In this document: piece after piece, positions 9,061 to 17,246 of the stretch
Position numbering within the stretch: the stretch's first letter is position 1
Layout of the letters: the number at the start of each line of letters is the position of its first letter
Assembly (NCBI RefSeq): GCF_016745255.1
Contig: NZ_JADOEQ010000009.1
Coordinates: 62,001-126,000 of the forward strand
Direction of reading: 5' to 3'
DNA length: 64,000 nucleotides
From: Enterococcus sp. BWR-S5
GTDB taxonomy: Bacteria > Bacillota > Bacilli > Lactobacillales > Enterococcaceae
Position numbers and translations under genes: made by a program
Notes under the pieces: model-generated
Database searches by the model: none
Seen by the model: the letters and a program-made list of their open reading frames with translations, nothing else
What the model was told of the DNA's origin: nothing

Positions 9061-9741
9061 ATGATTACAGTTCTTGTTGCCGAAGACGATCAAAATATCC
9101 GTACCCTCATGGCAAGCTTGCTGAAGCAAGAAGGATATCATGTCCTTGAAGTTGATAACGGTGAAGCGGCATTGATTACCTTGGAGGAACAAGCCATTGA
9201 TCTGTTGATTGTAGATATTATGATGCCAAAGCTGGACGGTTATCAGGTTGTTCGTACTATTCGAAACGATAATCTACAACTGCCGATTATTATGGTCACG
9301 GCCAAAGAAACAGCGGAAGATAAGAAAAACGGCTTTTTGACAGGCGTCGATGATTACCTGGTAAAGCCAATTGATTTTGATGAATTCCTACTTAGAATAA
9401 AAGCTTTACTGCGCAGAGCACAAATCAATCTGGAAGGCCGACTGATTATTGGCGAAACAACTCTTGACCTTAACAGCCTTTCTGTTTCTCAAGGAAAGAG
9501 CTATACAGAACTGCCAAAAAAAGAATTTTTATTACTTTATAAATTATTGTCCTTTCAAAATAAAATCTTTACCCGCGAACAGCTTTTGAATGATATCTGG
9601 GGTATCGATTCATTGACCGATGAACGAACCGTGGATGTTCATATTAAGAGGTTGAGAAAGAAGTTTCCTGAATCCGATGATTTTTCTATCATCACGATTC
9701 GCGGGTTGGGGTACAAAGGAGTCGCCAATGAGACGAAATAG
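9061..9741 (+). CDS. OmpR-family response regulator
   Basis: A 226-residue response regulator. The receiver domain (1-115) has the acidic pocket EDD at 8-10, the phosphorylated Asp52 in LLIVDIMMPKLDGY, a T in IIMVTAKE and K in LVKPIDFDE. The C-terminal winged helix (about 130-222) includes LTDERTVDVHIKRLRKKF and IRGLGYKG. An ACGGAGG ribosome binding site precedes the ATG. Its 3' end overlaps the histidine kinase start by 14 bp, implying translational coupling. It probably controls the divergent ABC exporter. Confidence 0.92.
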   Translation: MITVLVAEDDQNIRTLMASLLKQEGYHVLEVDNGEAALITLEEQAIDLLIVDIMMPKLDGYQVVRTIRNDNLQLPIIMVTAKETAEDKKNGFLTGVDDYLVKPIDFDEFLLRIKALLRRAQINLEGRLIIGETTLDLNSLSVSQGKSYTELPKKEFLLLYKLLSFQNKIFTREQLLNDIWGIDSLTDERTVDVHIKRLRKKFPESDDFSIITIRGLGYKGVANETK

Positions 9742-10762
9742 ACGCTCTATGTATGTTCATTTTTCCCTTATCATTGCAGTCATCTTGCTTGTTGCCTCCA
9801 TCGTTGCCGGTATTTTCCTACTAGTACTGATGCATCTTGGTATCATCAACTCGCTGAAGGGCTATCCGGTGATTCGCCTAATCATCACACTACTTTCCTG
9901 TACAGTGGTCGGAACAGTCATTGCGGCTGTTTTCAGCAAACGGATTTTGCGTCCCCTTAATGAAGTCGTCGAGGGAACACGACAAATAGCGAGCGGCAAC
10001 TTCGACGTGCAAATCCAATCAACTGGAATGAATAATGATTTAGAGGACTTGGTTCAAAACTTCAACTTGATGTCTAAGGAATTGAGTAATGTCGAGCTGG
10101 TACATCAAAGCTTCATCAATGATTTTTCCCATGAGATGAAAACACCGTTGGTATCAATCAACGGCTTTGCTAAGCAGCTGCAAAATCCGAATATTTCGGA
10201 AGAAGACCGCAACCACTACCTTAAGATCATCGCGGAGGAAACGGAGCGTCTGAGCTCACTGGCTTCAAATGTTCTTTTGCTGTCCAAGGTTGAAAATCAA
10301 GAAGGAATCACTTTAAAAAAGGAACCCTACTCAGTAGATGAACAGCTCCGCCACGCACTGATTTTACTTCAAAAAAACTGGGAAACAAAGAACTTAGTTA
10401 TCGAATTGAATCTCCAGCCGATTACCATTACAGCAGACTCCGATTTATTCATGCAGGTCTGGCTGAACATTCTTGGCAATGCCATTCACTATACTGAATC
10501 AGGCGGAACAATCGAAGTCAATTGCTATAAGATTGGCAACGAGGTCAAGGTGAATATCAAAGACAACGGTATTGGTATGTCTGATAAGGTGCGACAACAT
10601 GTCTTCAATAAGTTTTATCAGGGCGACAGCTCTCACCAAGGTCAAGGTAACGGTCTCGGCCTGCCAATCGCCAAACGCATCGTCAATCTCCATAACGGTA
10701 AAATTACAGTAAAATCAAAAATGGGCAGCGGTTCAAGCTTTGTTGTGATTCTGCCTCAATAA
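9728..10762 (+). CDS. Sensor histidine kinase with short sensor loop
   Basis: A 344-residue kinase. Two membrane helices (about 12-36 and 49-70) are joined by only about a dozen residues, so there is almost no extracellular domain. This is the layout of intramembrane-sensing kinases. A HAMP domain follows at about 70-122. His135 in the HisKA motif FSHEMKTPL is the phosphorylation site. The ATPase domain has N (NILGNAIHY), G1 (DNGIGM) and G2 (GNGLGLPIAKRI) boxes. The ATG at 9728 is chosen because AAAGGAG at 9714-9720 is seven bases upstream. A longer frame starting at 9677 would extend into the regulator gene. The adjacent ABC exporter may act as a co-sensor. Confidence 0.9.
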   Translation: MRRNRRSMYVHFSLIIAVILLVASIVAGIFLLVLMHLGIINSLKGYPVIRLIITLLSCTVVGTVIAAVFSKRILRPLNEVVEGTRQIASGNFDVQIQSTGMNNDLEDLVQNFNLMSKELSNVELVHQSFINDFSHEMKTPLVSINGFAKQLQNPNISEEDRNHYLKIIAEETERLSSLASNVLLLSKVENQEGITLKKEPYSVDEQLRHALILLQKNWETKNLVIELNLQPITITADSDLFMQVWLNILGNAIHYTESGGTIEVNCYKIGNEVKVNIKDNGIGMSDKVRQHVFNKFYQGDSSHQGQGNGLGLPIAKRIVNLHNGKITVKSKMGSGSSFVVILPQ

Positions 10763-10807
10763 AAATAATGGAAGAGATATCTAATTGGATATCTCTTCCA
10801 TTATTTT
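10762..10807 (+). terminator. Intrinsic terminator of the two-component operon
   Basis: A perfect 20-bp stem (10762-10781 with 10788-10807), loop TAATTG, followed by further T residues, begins at the last base of the kinase stop codon. Confidence 0.93.
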
Positions 10808-10858
10808 TTTAGCAGCTGTGCAAACAACAGCAATTTTTTTCGCAGTCTACTACTACCT

Positions 10859-10902
10859 ATGACATCCATGTCATTTACATTCTTATTTCAATTCACTATA
10901 AT
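10859..10902 (+). promoter_or_regulatory. ComR-box-like dyad plus -10 element
   Basis: ATGACATCCATGTCAT (10859-10874) is a perfect 7-bp-arm dyad containing GACA-N4-TGTC, the core of the box bound by streptococcal ComR. Exactly 24 nt after the TGTC half-site there is TATAAT at 10897-10902. The other ComR-box-like site in this window (31711-31730) has the same 24-nt spacing to TATACT. No -35 element is evident, as expected of an activator-dependent promoter. It points rightward, toward the end of the ComR-like gene at 11137. Confidence 0.65.
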
Positions 10903-10908
10903 GAGCTC

Positions 10909-11130
10909 ATCCATTCAAAAGAACAAAGAAGTGTGAGAAAGGGTGTTGCATAAGTCAGATTAAAAAAAGAAAGAAGCAGTAAATGAATAAGTAAAAGCGT
11001 TGTTGACAAAGGTTGAATAATAGAAAGATTCATTAAATAAAAAAACGAGTAGAAAAGTAAACAGGCAACACATAGATAAAAGGGTCGAACGCACGGTATC
11101 TCTTATGGGTGAGGTAGATACCGTGCGTTC
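10909..11130 (+). ncRNA. Candidate ComR-controlled short RNA
   Basis: A transcript started from the TATAAT at 10897 would run about 220 nt to the hairpin at 11087-11130. All three frames are full of stops. Only mini-frames of five to seven codons occur, none hydrophobic with a convincing ribosome binding site. It may be a non-coding RNA, a decayed peptide gene, or a very short peptide gene I cannot recognise. It is convergent to the ComR-like gene and purine-rich. Confidence 0.35.
11087..11130. terminator. Hairpin terminator between short RNA and ComR-like gene
   Basis: A perfect 15-bp stem (11087-11101 with 11116-11130), followed on the plus strand by TTTGTGTT, can terminate the convergent transcripts from both sides. 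Confidence 0.85.
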
Positions 11131-11136
11131 TTTGTG

Positions 11137-12054
11137 TTACTCTCGGCGTTGAAACTCCTGTAAATCGAGATTCCATTCAGCCATTATTTTCTCGCTTAGC
11201 ATTTCGTCGTCAAACAACTTGGCACATTGTGCACCATCTAAATACTTTTGTTTTGCTGTTTCAATATTTCTCTGTGAGAAAAGCCAGTACTTACCTTCGT
11301 ACATATCAATTGCCGGTTTTTTTGAAAAATCCTGATTTATCTTCATGATTCCATTAGCAATTGTTACAGCGTCAATAATTTTGTCATAGTTATTATTTTC
11401 CATAAAAACACCAACCGCTACCATCACTGTCCTAAGTAATTGAAATTGTTCTATATCTACGGCATAATCCGCTTGATTACATAAGTTCTGAAACAATCTC
11501 ATAAATGTTTTTTCATTGTAGTCTTTATAATGGATATAAAGAAAATAGAGTTCAATAATCAATAAATCATTAACAGAGTATTCCTTTCTTTTTAAAACTT
11601 GGGAGAAATATTCACCCAGAATTCCATTACCAAATGCTACATTATCTGTTAATGCAACATCTGTTGACGTCCGCTGTACATCTATTGTCAATTGTTCTTC
11701 CTCAGGCAAATCATCATAATAGTTTTCATATATCTCATTGAACAAATCCTCTTTTCGAGCAATTCTTTCCTTATCCTTATATGTAAAAAAATTACATAAT
11801 CTTTTTTTCAACTGCAAATACCTTTTCGGCAGCTCTACATATTTCCTATCAACCAACGCTGCTACTGACACAGAAAGTTGTTCAGCGATATACTCAATCT
11901 TTGGCAAGGTTGGCAGTGATTCGCCGGCTTCGATTCGTGCCAATTGCCGAACCGTCAGCTCTTCCTCACCACCGCACAGCTCACCTCTTGAAAGTTTTTT
12001 CTCTTCCCGCAACTTCTTTATCTTGCTTCCCAACATCTTTTTACGATCCAACAT
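11137..12054 (-). CDS. ComR-like peptide-pheromone-responsive regulator (paralog 1)
   Basis: A 305-residue protein of the Rgg/ComR group (RRNPP superfamily). An N-terminal XRE helix-turn-helix (about 8-68) contains LTVRQLARIEAGESLPTL, closely resembling streptococcal ComR. Helical TPR-like repeats follow (about 80-300), with the ComR-like landmarks LPEEEQLTID and YSVNDLLIIELYF. In ComR the TPR domain binds an imported short peptide and releases the HTH to activate promoters carrying a GACA-N4-TGTC box. The ATG at 12054 is used because AAAGGAAG lies eight bases upstream; the longer open frame reaches into a non-coding repeat. A likely extended -10 (TGCTATACT; core 12097-12102, minus strand) lies close upstream. 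It is clearly homologous along its whole length to the protein at 32028-32942. Confidence 0.85.
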   Translation of the reverse strand: MLDRKKMLGSKIKKLREEKKLSRGELCGGEEELTVRQLARIEAGESLPTLPKIEYIAEQLSVSVAALVDRKYVELPKRYLQLKKRLCNFFTYKDKERIARKEDLFNEIYENYYDDLPEEEQLTIDVQRTSTDVALTDNVAFGNGILGEYFSQVLKRKEYSVNDLLIIELYFLYIHYKDYNEKTFMRLFQNLCNQADYAVDIEQFQLLRTVMVAVGVFMENNNYDKIIDAVTIANGIMKINQDFSKKPAIDMYEGKYWLFSQRNIETAKQKYLDGAQCAKLFDDEMLSEKIMAEWNLDLQEFQRRE

Positions 12055-12112
12055 CCTGCTCTTCCTTTCAGTAAAAATACATCCTTTTATTCGATAAGTA
12101 TAGCATAGTAAG

Positions 12113-12592
12113 AAAAGCTGAACGAACTTGTCCAGCTTCCGAATAATAGGACAAAGCCAGATACCTAATTGGCTAGCTCCTTTTTCTGGTGTAACTGCTC
12201 TTTTAAGTGACGCAGTTACTAGCAGCCTCGCTTCGCATCCCATTCTACTAACAGTTCCTACACAAGTAGAACTGGCAATGTTCTTTACCATGAGATACGT
12301 TTTGGCTTATTGTTGAGAGAAGCTGACTCGTGAAGCTAGACAAACAAAAAAGCGGAACAGAGCGGGAACTTCTAAGCAATATAGGAACTTAACTCCAACT
12401 GGCTAGCTCCTTTTAATGGAGTAACTGCTTCTTCAAGCAGAGCAGTTACTCTCAAACTCGCTTCGCATACCATTCTACTAGCAGTTCCTACACAAGTAGA
12501 ACTGGCAATGTCCTTTATCATCGAAGACAAGTTATCTTATTGCCGAAGAAGTTGCTCTGTGAAGCTAGACAACCTCCTGATGATTTCCTTCC
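12113..12592. repeat. Tandem structured non-coding repeat, two copies 230 bp apart
   Basis: Two related copies lie upstream of the ComR-like gene. The shared hairpin CAGTTCCTACACAAGTAGAACTG occurs at 12252-12274 and 12482-12504. A second hairpin GTAACTGC...GCAGTTAC occurs at 12191-12219 and 12421-12449, so the period is 230 bp. Copy 1 is bounded by TTGTCCAGCTTC (12128-12139) and its near reverse complement GAAGCTAGACAA (12332-12343). The same right-end motif recurs at 12561-12572 and, with extended similarity, at 60371-60400. No credible ORF is present. It resembles a dispersed, RNA-structured intergenic repeat. Confidence 0.7.
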
Positions 12593-12653
12593 TAATCCTT
12601 CGTATCACTGAACTCACAGCCATAAAAATTCTATAATCTCTTTGTAGTCAAAA

Positions 12654-12681
12654 AGACACCCGCCTTTTCAAGCGGGTGTCT
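12654..12681 (-). terminator. Intrinsic terminator of the GyrI-like gene
   Basis: AGACACCCGC (12654-12663) pairs with GCGGGTGTCT (12672-12681), followed on the minus strand by TTTTTG. Confidence 0.9.
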
Positions 12682-12710
12682 AATAACCAAATACGCTTTT
12701 ATATCAAATC

Positions 12711-13331
12711 TTACTCAACAAAATACCGCAGCACAGTTTTCATTTTTTCTTTTTCTGTTTTTCTCGCATCCGTTAGATAAATTTCTTTATGTGCCAGAGT
12801 ACGACGAGTGAGGCCTTTTTCTTTGCAGAATTGATCCATTTGTTCAAAGCTGGCCGGCTCGTCGTCATACGACCCTAGATGCAGCATCTGAACACATTGT
12901 CCGTCCTCCAGCTCTTCAAACTGTACATTTACATTTTGTGGATGTGGTTTCTTTTTGCTCACCTGTTCTTTATTCATCAGCGCCAGTTCCTCTGTCACAA
13001 ACTCCGGTTGTCGAATCATAATTTTGTAAATCAAATCATCTTTACTGAAGCTGCCATCTCCACGAACATCCTCTTTATCCAATGTCCAAATTCCTTCCAG
13101 CGGATACACCGTATATTCCATATATCCCTCAGGTGTCAGTCCATTTTTTGGCATCATGCGGATACCATAGGACACGGCATATAATACAGCAATATGCTCC
13201 CCGAACGTCTCATCATTCGGATTTCCCTTACCGGAAATTGTATAGAATTTTTGCTTTGGTACAACTAATTCTGATGGCTCCTGCTTCGGTAAATAGAGTG
13301 CCTTTTCCTTTTTACGCCATTCGTGTTTCAT
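12711..13331 (-). CDS. GyrI-like domain protein
   Basis: A 206-residue protein of the GyrI-like small-molecule-binding group that often stands alone in Firmicutes. It starts with MKHEWRKKEKALYLPK. The segment KFYTISGKGNPNDETFGEHIAVLYAVSYGIRMMPK (about 28-62) and the late VQFEELEDGQCVQMLHLGSYDDEPASFEQM (about 133-162) are typical. Members are thought to bind or hydrolyse hydrophobic ligands. The ribosome binding site GGAGGAG is seen before the ATG. It is monocistronic with its own terminator. Confidence 0.8.
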   Translation of the reverse strand: MKHEWRKKEKALYLPKQEPSELVVPKQKFYTISGKGNPNDETFGEHIAVLYAVSYGIRMMPKNGLTPEGYMEYTVYPLEGIWTLDKEDVRGDGSFSKDDLIYKIMIRQPEFVTEELALMNKEQVSKKKPHPQNVNVQFEELEDGQCVQMLHLGSYDDEPASFEQMDQFCKEKGLTRRTLAHKEIYLTDARKTEKEKMKTVLRYFVE

Positions 13332-13440
13332 GTGTTCTCCTCCTAGATGCTTTCTCTCGAGTAACTATCTCTTCCCGTCTATTATAAACCATGACGTTAA
13401 GGTACGAGTCAACAGATTATCTGAAAAATTCCAGAGACAA

Positions 13441-13478
13441 AAAAATCATCAAAATCACAATCGATTTTGATGATTTTT
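13441..13478 (-). terminator. Intrinsic terminator of the XRE regulator
   Basis: A 16-bp AT-rich stem (13441-13456 with 13463-13478) sits directly after the stop codon; A-rich and T-rich flanks allow activity on both strands. Confidence 0.8.
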
Positions 13479-13480
13479 TC

Positions 13481-14041
13481 TTAGAATAACGTCAACACAA
13501 TATACGCCAATACCGCCGTCAGCACTGCTGCACCAATTGGATACAAGATGCGTTGCTGCTTTAGTTTCTTCTTTTCAGCTGCTTTTTCTGCCGGCGTCAT
13601 TTCCTCGTCCTTCATAAAGTTCAATATTTCTGTGTAGGTTTGGACATTGTATTTTTTCTTCATTCTTTCTACTGCCAGAGCAGCAACCATTGCAATTGCC
13701 CAGCTTAACGCGGGTGCAATGGCTCCCAACCAGCCAAAGCTTCGAACCAACGGCAATGTTGCAATCATTAGAACAAAGCCTCCAATCATGATCCCTGCTA
13801 AAACATTCATTTTTCTGATTTCTACTGTCTTTTTCATCATTGGAACATCTCCTCTCACTAATTCGTCGAGAGAGACTTCAAAATAATCACTCAGCAGCAG
13901 CAAACTCTGCAAATCAGGATAGCTTCTTCCGGTTTCCCAGTTCGACACCGTCTGTCTCGATACATGGACGACTTCCGCCAGTCCTTCCTGAGAGAGCTGT
14001 TTTATTTTTCGATGTTTTTTTAATTGCTCACTGATTTTCAT
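13481..14041 (-). CDS. XRE-family regulator with C-terminal membrane domain
   Basis: A 186-residue protein. Residues 1-62 form a Cro/CI-type helix-turn-helix (LSQEGLAEVVHVSRQTVSNWETGRSYPDL). The rest carries three likely membrane helices (about 85-104, 108-125 and 165-185), with a charged stretch KAAEKKKLKQQR before the last. Membrane-tethered XRE proteins of this kind are common in Lactobacillales; their signals are mostly unknown. The ATG at 14041 is preferred over an upstream in-frame codon at 14059, because AAAGGAG lies five bases before it. Confidence 0.85.
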   Translation of the reverse strand: MKISEQLKKHRKIKQLSQEGLAEVVHVSRQTVSNWETGRSYPDLQSLLLLSDYFEVSLDELVRGDVPMMKKTVEIRKMNVLAGIMIGGFVLMIATLPLVRSFGWLGAIAPALSWAIAMVAALAVERMKKKYNVQTYTEILNFMKDEEMTPAEKAAEKKKLKQQRILYPIGAAVLTAVLAYIVLTLF

Positions 14042-14292
14042 AAAATCTCCTTTCGACACCCTTAGAATAGCTGAGAGTAGTGTGCCATTCTACCAAAACT
14101 CTTTGACAACTGATAAAAAACACTGATAAAACTTTTTGACATCCTTATTGTATCAACCTTTTCGATTAAACGGTGAAAATCTTTCATTTTTTTCTAAAAA
14201 ATCCCGTACGATACGCTATGATGGGCACAAGCAAAATCATTACTCTTTCCCAAGCAGAAACCCGTTATTTTATAATTTTAAAATAAGCTTCT

Positions 14293-15123
14293 CTACTCCT
14301 TTTTCGCAACAATCGCAATTGTTTCAGCGGATGCATCATACTTTCTTCCCGCCACATCTTGATAGTACGCTTGAACAGTAAACCCGGCTTCTTCCAGTTC
14401 CTCCGTCAGAGTATCCCTTGTCGAGAAGTATTTCCAGATATTATACACTTGCATCGTATCGGCCTTTTGAACAATGGCCTGCTCCAGTACAGTATGCTGA
14501 AAATACTTTTTCGAACGATTAAAGACGACGTGCATTCCTTCTGACCAGAAATCACTTTCCTCATGAACCTGCCAAGAAGTTTCTTCCTTGAAATCTTCTA
14601 ATTGCTTTGTTGTAAAATTATCCATAAGCAGCTGTCCGCCACTATTTAAGGAGGCATAGATGTTCGTCAATAATGCTTTGCGCTCCTCCTTAGAAAGGGC
14701 ACCATAATCACAATAGATTAATAATGCTAAATCATAGGTCGCTTGCGGCTGCCACGTTAGATAATTTCCACAAATATAGGTGATTGGCAGACTTTTCTTT
14801 GCTGCTGAGGCTTTTCCTTGCTTGATTGAACGCTTTGAAAAATCTATTCCTGTTACGTCATACTCCTTCTCTGCCATACGTTCTGCGTAAAGCCCGGGGC
14901 CACAACCGTAATCAATTACTTTCGAGAAGCTTACCATCGGAAACTGTTGTTCTATCCACAACGCAGATGCATCAATGAATGGTTTCTTTCTACTGGCCCC
15001 TTCAAACTCCGGATTGAGATGTGCTTCCAAAAGCCGACTTGAAATATACGGGTCTGTCCAGATATTATCTGTCCCCTTCTCATAAATCTTCGGTAATCGG
15101 TACTTGCTAATTTCGTTGTTCAT
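14293..15123 (-). CDS. Class I SAM-dependent methyltransferase
   Basis: A 276-residue methyltransferase with a Rossmann-type core. Motif I is VIDYGCGPGLYAERMAEKEYDVTGIDFS (about 69-96), motif IV ATYDLALLIYCDYGALS, and motif V region NIYASLNSGGQLLMDNFT. The acceptor cannot be inferred. TAGGAGGAAG precedes the ATG. A structured RNA with a terminator lies upstream at 15200-15412, ending about 85 nt before this start codon. The gene might therefore be preceded by a riboswitch-like leader rather than an independent RNA. Confidence 0.85.
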   Translation of the reverse strand: MNNEISKYRLPKIYEKGTDNIWTDPYISSRLLEAHLNPEFEGASRKKPFIDASALWIEQQFPMVSFSKVIDYGCGPGLYAERMAEKEYDVTGIDFSKRSIKQGKASAAKKSLPITYICGNYLTWQPQATYDLALLIYCDYGALSKEERKALLTNIYASLNSGGQLLMDNFTTKQLEDFKEETSWQVHEESDFWSEGMHVVFNRSKKYFQHTVLEQAIVQKADTMQVYNIWKYFSTRDTLTEELEEAGFTVQAYYQDVAGRKYDASAETIAIVAKKE

Positions 15124-15199
15124 TTGTACTTCCTCCTATCAGACAGGACGGAAAGCCCGGTAAATCACGTTCTCCTATAAAGCTTTTCCATTTTGAGAT

Positions 15200-15412
15200 A
15201 CAAAAAAAGCCATAGAGTGATTTACTCTATGGCTTCGTAAAATAACGGAGTGATAAGAGTAAACAAAATCAATCGAAGTACACCTAAATAAACACTCCCT
15301 TTGGAATGCTGCTGTACTTCTTCTAATTGATTTTATCTACTCGCTTCCAATTCCTTCCATCCGGCTGACTACCACAGGATCAAAAGGATTCGGAGGGCCC
15401 ACCGTCCTTGTC
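15200..15412 (-). ncRNA. Structured RNA or riboswitch-like leader of unknown class
   Basis: Read on the minus strand, the region begins after the tag stop codon. It has a hairpin AAGGACGG...CCG..TCCTT (15402-15409 with 15384-15393), then a conserved-looking GTCAGCCGGATGGAAGG segment. A 17-bp stem follows (15326-15342 with 15257-15273, two G-U pairs), extended by GAAGTAC/GTACTTC (15314-15320 with 15275-15281). It ends with the terminator AAGCCATAGAGT/ACTCTATGGCTT (15207-15235) and a run of seven T. No ORF fits. I could not match it to a known class. Confidence 0.5.
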
Positions 15413-15458
15413 TTATTGTATTGGCTTTCAGAATACCATATTTTCATCAGAAAAAAAA

Positions 15459-16025
15459 CTACTTTTGAGCAGTCCGCCTAAAGCAATGCGGTAAATGATC
15501 GTCGACCAAGCCCATCGCCTGCATGAAGGCATAAACGGTTGTCGTTCCCAGAAACTTAAAGCCTCTCTTTTTCAAATCCTTACTAATTTTATCTGACAGC
15601 TCAGTGGACGCCGGAACCTCAGCCATTGTCGACCATTGATTCACAATCGGTTTTCCGTCAACGAATGACCAGATATACGCATCAAAACTGCCAAACTCCT
15701 GTTGAATAGCCATAAATCGATTGGCATTAGTCACAGCAGCTGCCACCTTTAGACGATTTCTAATGACTCCCGGATTCTGTAAAAGCTCTGCCTTTTTTTC
15801 ATCCGTATAGGCAGCAATCACTTGATAATCAAATTGATCATATGCTTCTGTCAGCGTTTCTCGCTTCTTCAAGATGGTTGACCAGCTCAATCCGGCCTGC
15901 ATACTTTCCAATGTCAAAAACTCAAATAGTTTACGATCATCATGAACCGGAACTCCCCATTCTTCATCATGGTAAATCTGGTCCAGTTCATTACTGTTTG
16001 CCCACTCACATCGCGTTCTTTCCAT
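15459..16025 (-). CDS. tag: DNA-3-methyladenine glycosylase I
   Basis: A 188-residue Tag glycosylase, which excises 3-methyladenine from alkylated DNA and starts base-excision repair. The N-terminus has CEWANSNELDQIYHDEEWGVPVHDDRKLFEFLTLE, family-diagnostic with a zinc-binding Cys near residue 5. GLSWSTILKKRE and IVNQWSTMAEVPASTELSDKISKDLKKRGFKFLGTTTVYAFMQAMG, then DDHLPHC with the second zinc ligands, complete it. The ATG at 16025 has AAGGAG upstream; the frame is open further upstream without homology. Length matches the family. Confidence 0.93.
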   Translation of the reverse strand: MERTRCEWANSNELDQIYHDEEWGVPVHDDRKLFEFLTLESMQAGLSWSTILKKRETLTEAYDQFDYQVIAAYTDEKKAELLQNPGVIRNRLKVAAAVTNANRFMAIQQEFGSFDAYIWSFVDGKPIVNQWSTMAEVPASTELSDKISKDLKKRGFKFLGTTTVYAFMQAMGLVDDHLPHCFRRTAQK

Positions 16026-16285
16026 AATAATCTCCTTATGCTTTTTAGTAAGAATACCATAGGAACGGATGTTCGTAAACCGAACACTGCCATTTATTTT
16101 TTTCAGCAGAAAAGGCCGCCTTATAGTAAAGCGAAAGAAGAACTGTATCTTGTATCTACAGCCCTTCCTGAAATGAAATAAACAATCTGCCATTTTTTAT
16201 CATTCGCTGAACGACGAAAAACTAAGAAATGAAAAATCCGGTTCTCACTGAAAAACAGTTTCAGCACAGTTGTTTATCTATTCTA

Positions 16286-17077
16286 TTATTTATAGATTGC
16301 CCAATAGTTCATTGCTTCACTGGTCAGCTCTTCGGCTGTATAAAGTGTTTTCGAATGCCCTTTTTCTTCTGAATCGTTTGGATCATTCAACCAGAATTTC
16401 CCATCACTGACACCTGTCAGAACCATGATATGGCCTGTTTCAGTGAATTTCCCCGGCTGAACCGAAATAATCACCGGATGTCCTTGGCTTAATTGACTTT
16501 CAACTGTAGTAATGTCTGTCAGCTCTTCAAATAAATAGCCCTTCGCTACAGCAAAGTCATTGAATATGGTCCAGTTGGTTCCTTGACCTTCAACAAAGTA
16601 ATTGTTCTGCGCCCAGTCAAGTATTGCCTGCGGTAAGACCTCAGCACCATCAAGATAGGAAGCAATCATTGCCAGCGACACAATCGCACAGCCGTTTTTC
16701 TCAATGGTATTGTTTTCTCCGGTTCCATACGGCGTCGCTTTCCAGCGCTCATCTGTCTGGAGAATCAGCGGTACCTTAATACGACCGGCAAACTTATCCT
16801 GTTGAATATCTTGATTAATCTGATCAACATAGCTCAGCTGTACTTCCGGTTCCGGCGGTGTTGAAGACTCCGTTGTTTTTGTCTCTTGCTTCACTGGTTC
16901 TTTTTCTTTGAACAAACTGGAAAAACCAGCATCCATAGGTGCAACTTTACCTAGTAAGGCGCCCACTAAAGCAGCGGCTGCCAATAAGCCAATAATTAAT
17001 TTTTTAGGGTTCATCCTCTGATTTTGTCCCAATAGTTTCACTCTCTCTTCTATAGAATAAATGGTCTGTAATTTCAT
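16286..17077 (-). CDS. C39-like (papain-fold) cysteine peptidase, membrane-anchored or secreted
   Basis: A protein of about 263 residues. A cytoplasmic N-terminus (1-25) is followed by a hydrophobic helix at about 27-45. A low-complexity Pro/Glu/Thr linker (about 57-80) leads to a peptidase_C39_2 domain (about 98-263). The catalytic Cys is in EKNGCAIVSLAMIASYL. The His is in ETGHIMVLTGVSDGKFWLNDPND, with the Asn/Asp partner in WLNDPND. Such proteins act outside the cell on unknown substrates. The start is uncertain: TTG at 17080 and ATG at 17077 are adjacent and the ribosome binding site is weak (AAGAGAG). Confidence 0.85.
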   Translation of the reverse strand: MKLQTIYSIEERVKLLGQNQRMNPKKLIIGLLAAAALVGALLGKVAPMDAGFSSLFKEKEPVKQETKTTESSTPPEPEVQLSYVDQINQDIQQDKFAGRIKVPLILQTDERWKATPYGTGENNTIEKNGCAIVSLAMIASYLDGAEVLPQAILDWAQNNYFVEGQGTNWTIFNDFAVAKGYLFEELTDITTVESQLSQGHPVIISVQPGKFTETGHIMVLTGVSDGKFWLNDPNDSEEKGHSKTLYTAEELTSEAMNYWAIYK

Positions 17078-17246
17078 CAATAAATGTCTCTCTTTTAATC
17101 TTACTCAATCGCTGAAAAATTGCAACTCTAAATATACTTAGAAATGGGAACATATTTTCTTGAAATTTTAACAATATTTAGTTAAAATAGGGATAACTGT
17201 AGTAAATACTCAAATAAATTATCTTTACACAATTGGAGGTAGAAGA

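Noticed and set aside
10896-11033. 45-codon hydrophobic minus-strand frame MNLSIIQPL... downstream of the ComR-like gene
   Set aside because: Attractive as a peptide precursor, but there is no ribosome binding site. It overlaps the predicted ComR-box -10 and would be antisense to the predicted short RNA. Probably chance in T-rich DNA.
12128-12154. TTGTCC ... GGACAA inverted motif near the ComR-like gene
   Set aside because: Half-sites point outward relative to the ComR box (GACA-N4-TGTC) and the spacing is different; the left half belongs to the repeat terminus.
12128-12316. 62-codon frame within the tandem repeat
   Set aside because: No ribosome binding site and the sequence is explained by the structured repeat.
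15200-15412. Resemblance of GTCAGCCGGATGGAAGG to the 3' end of FMN riboswitches
   Set aside because: The upstream conserved FMN-riboswitch elements are missing, so the likeness is not enough to name the class.
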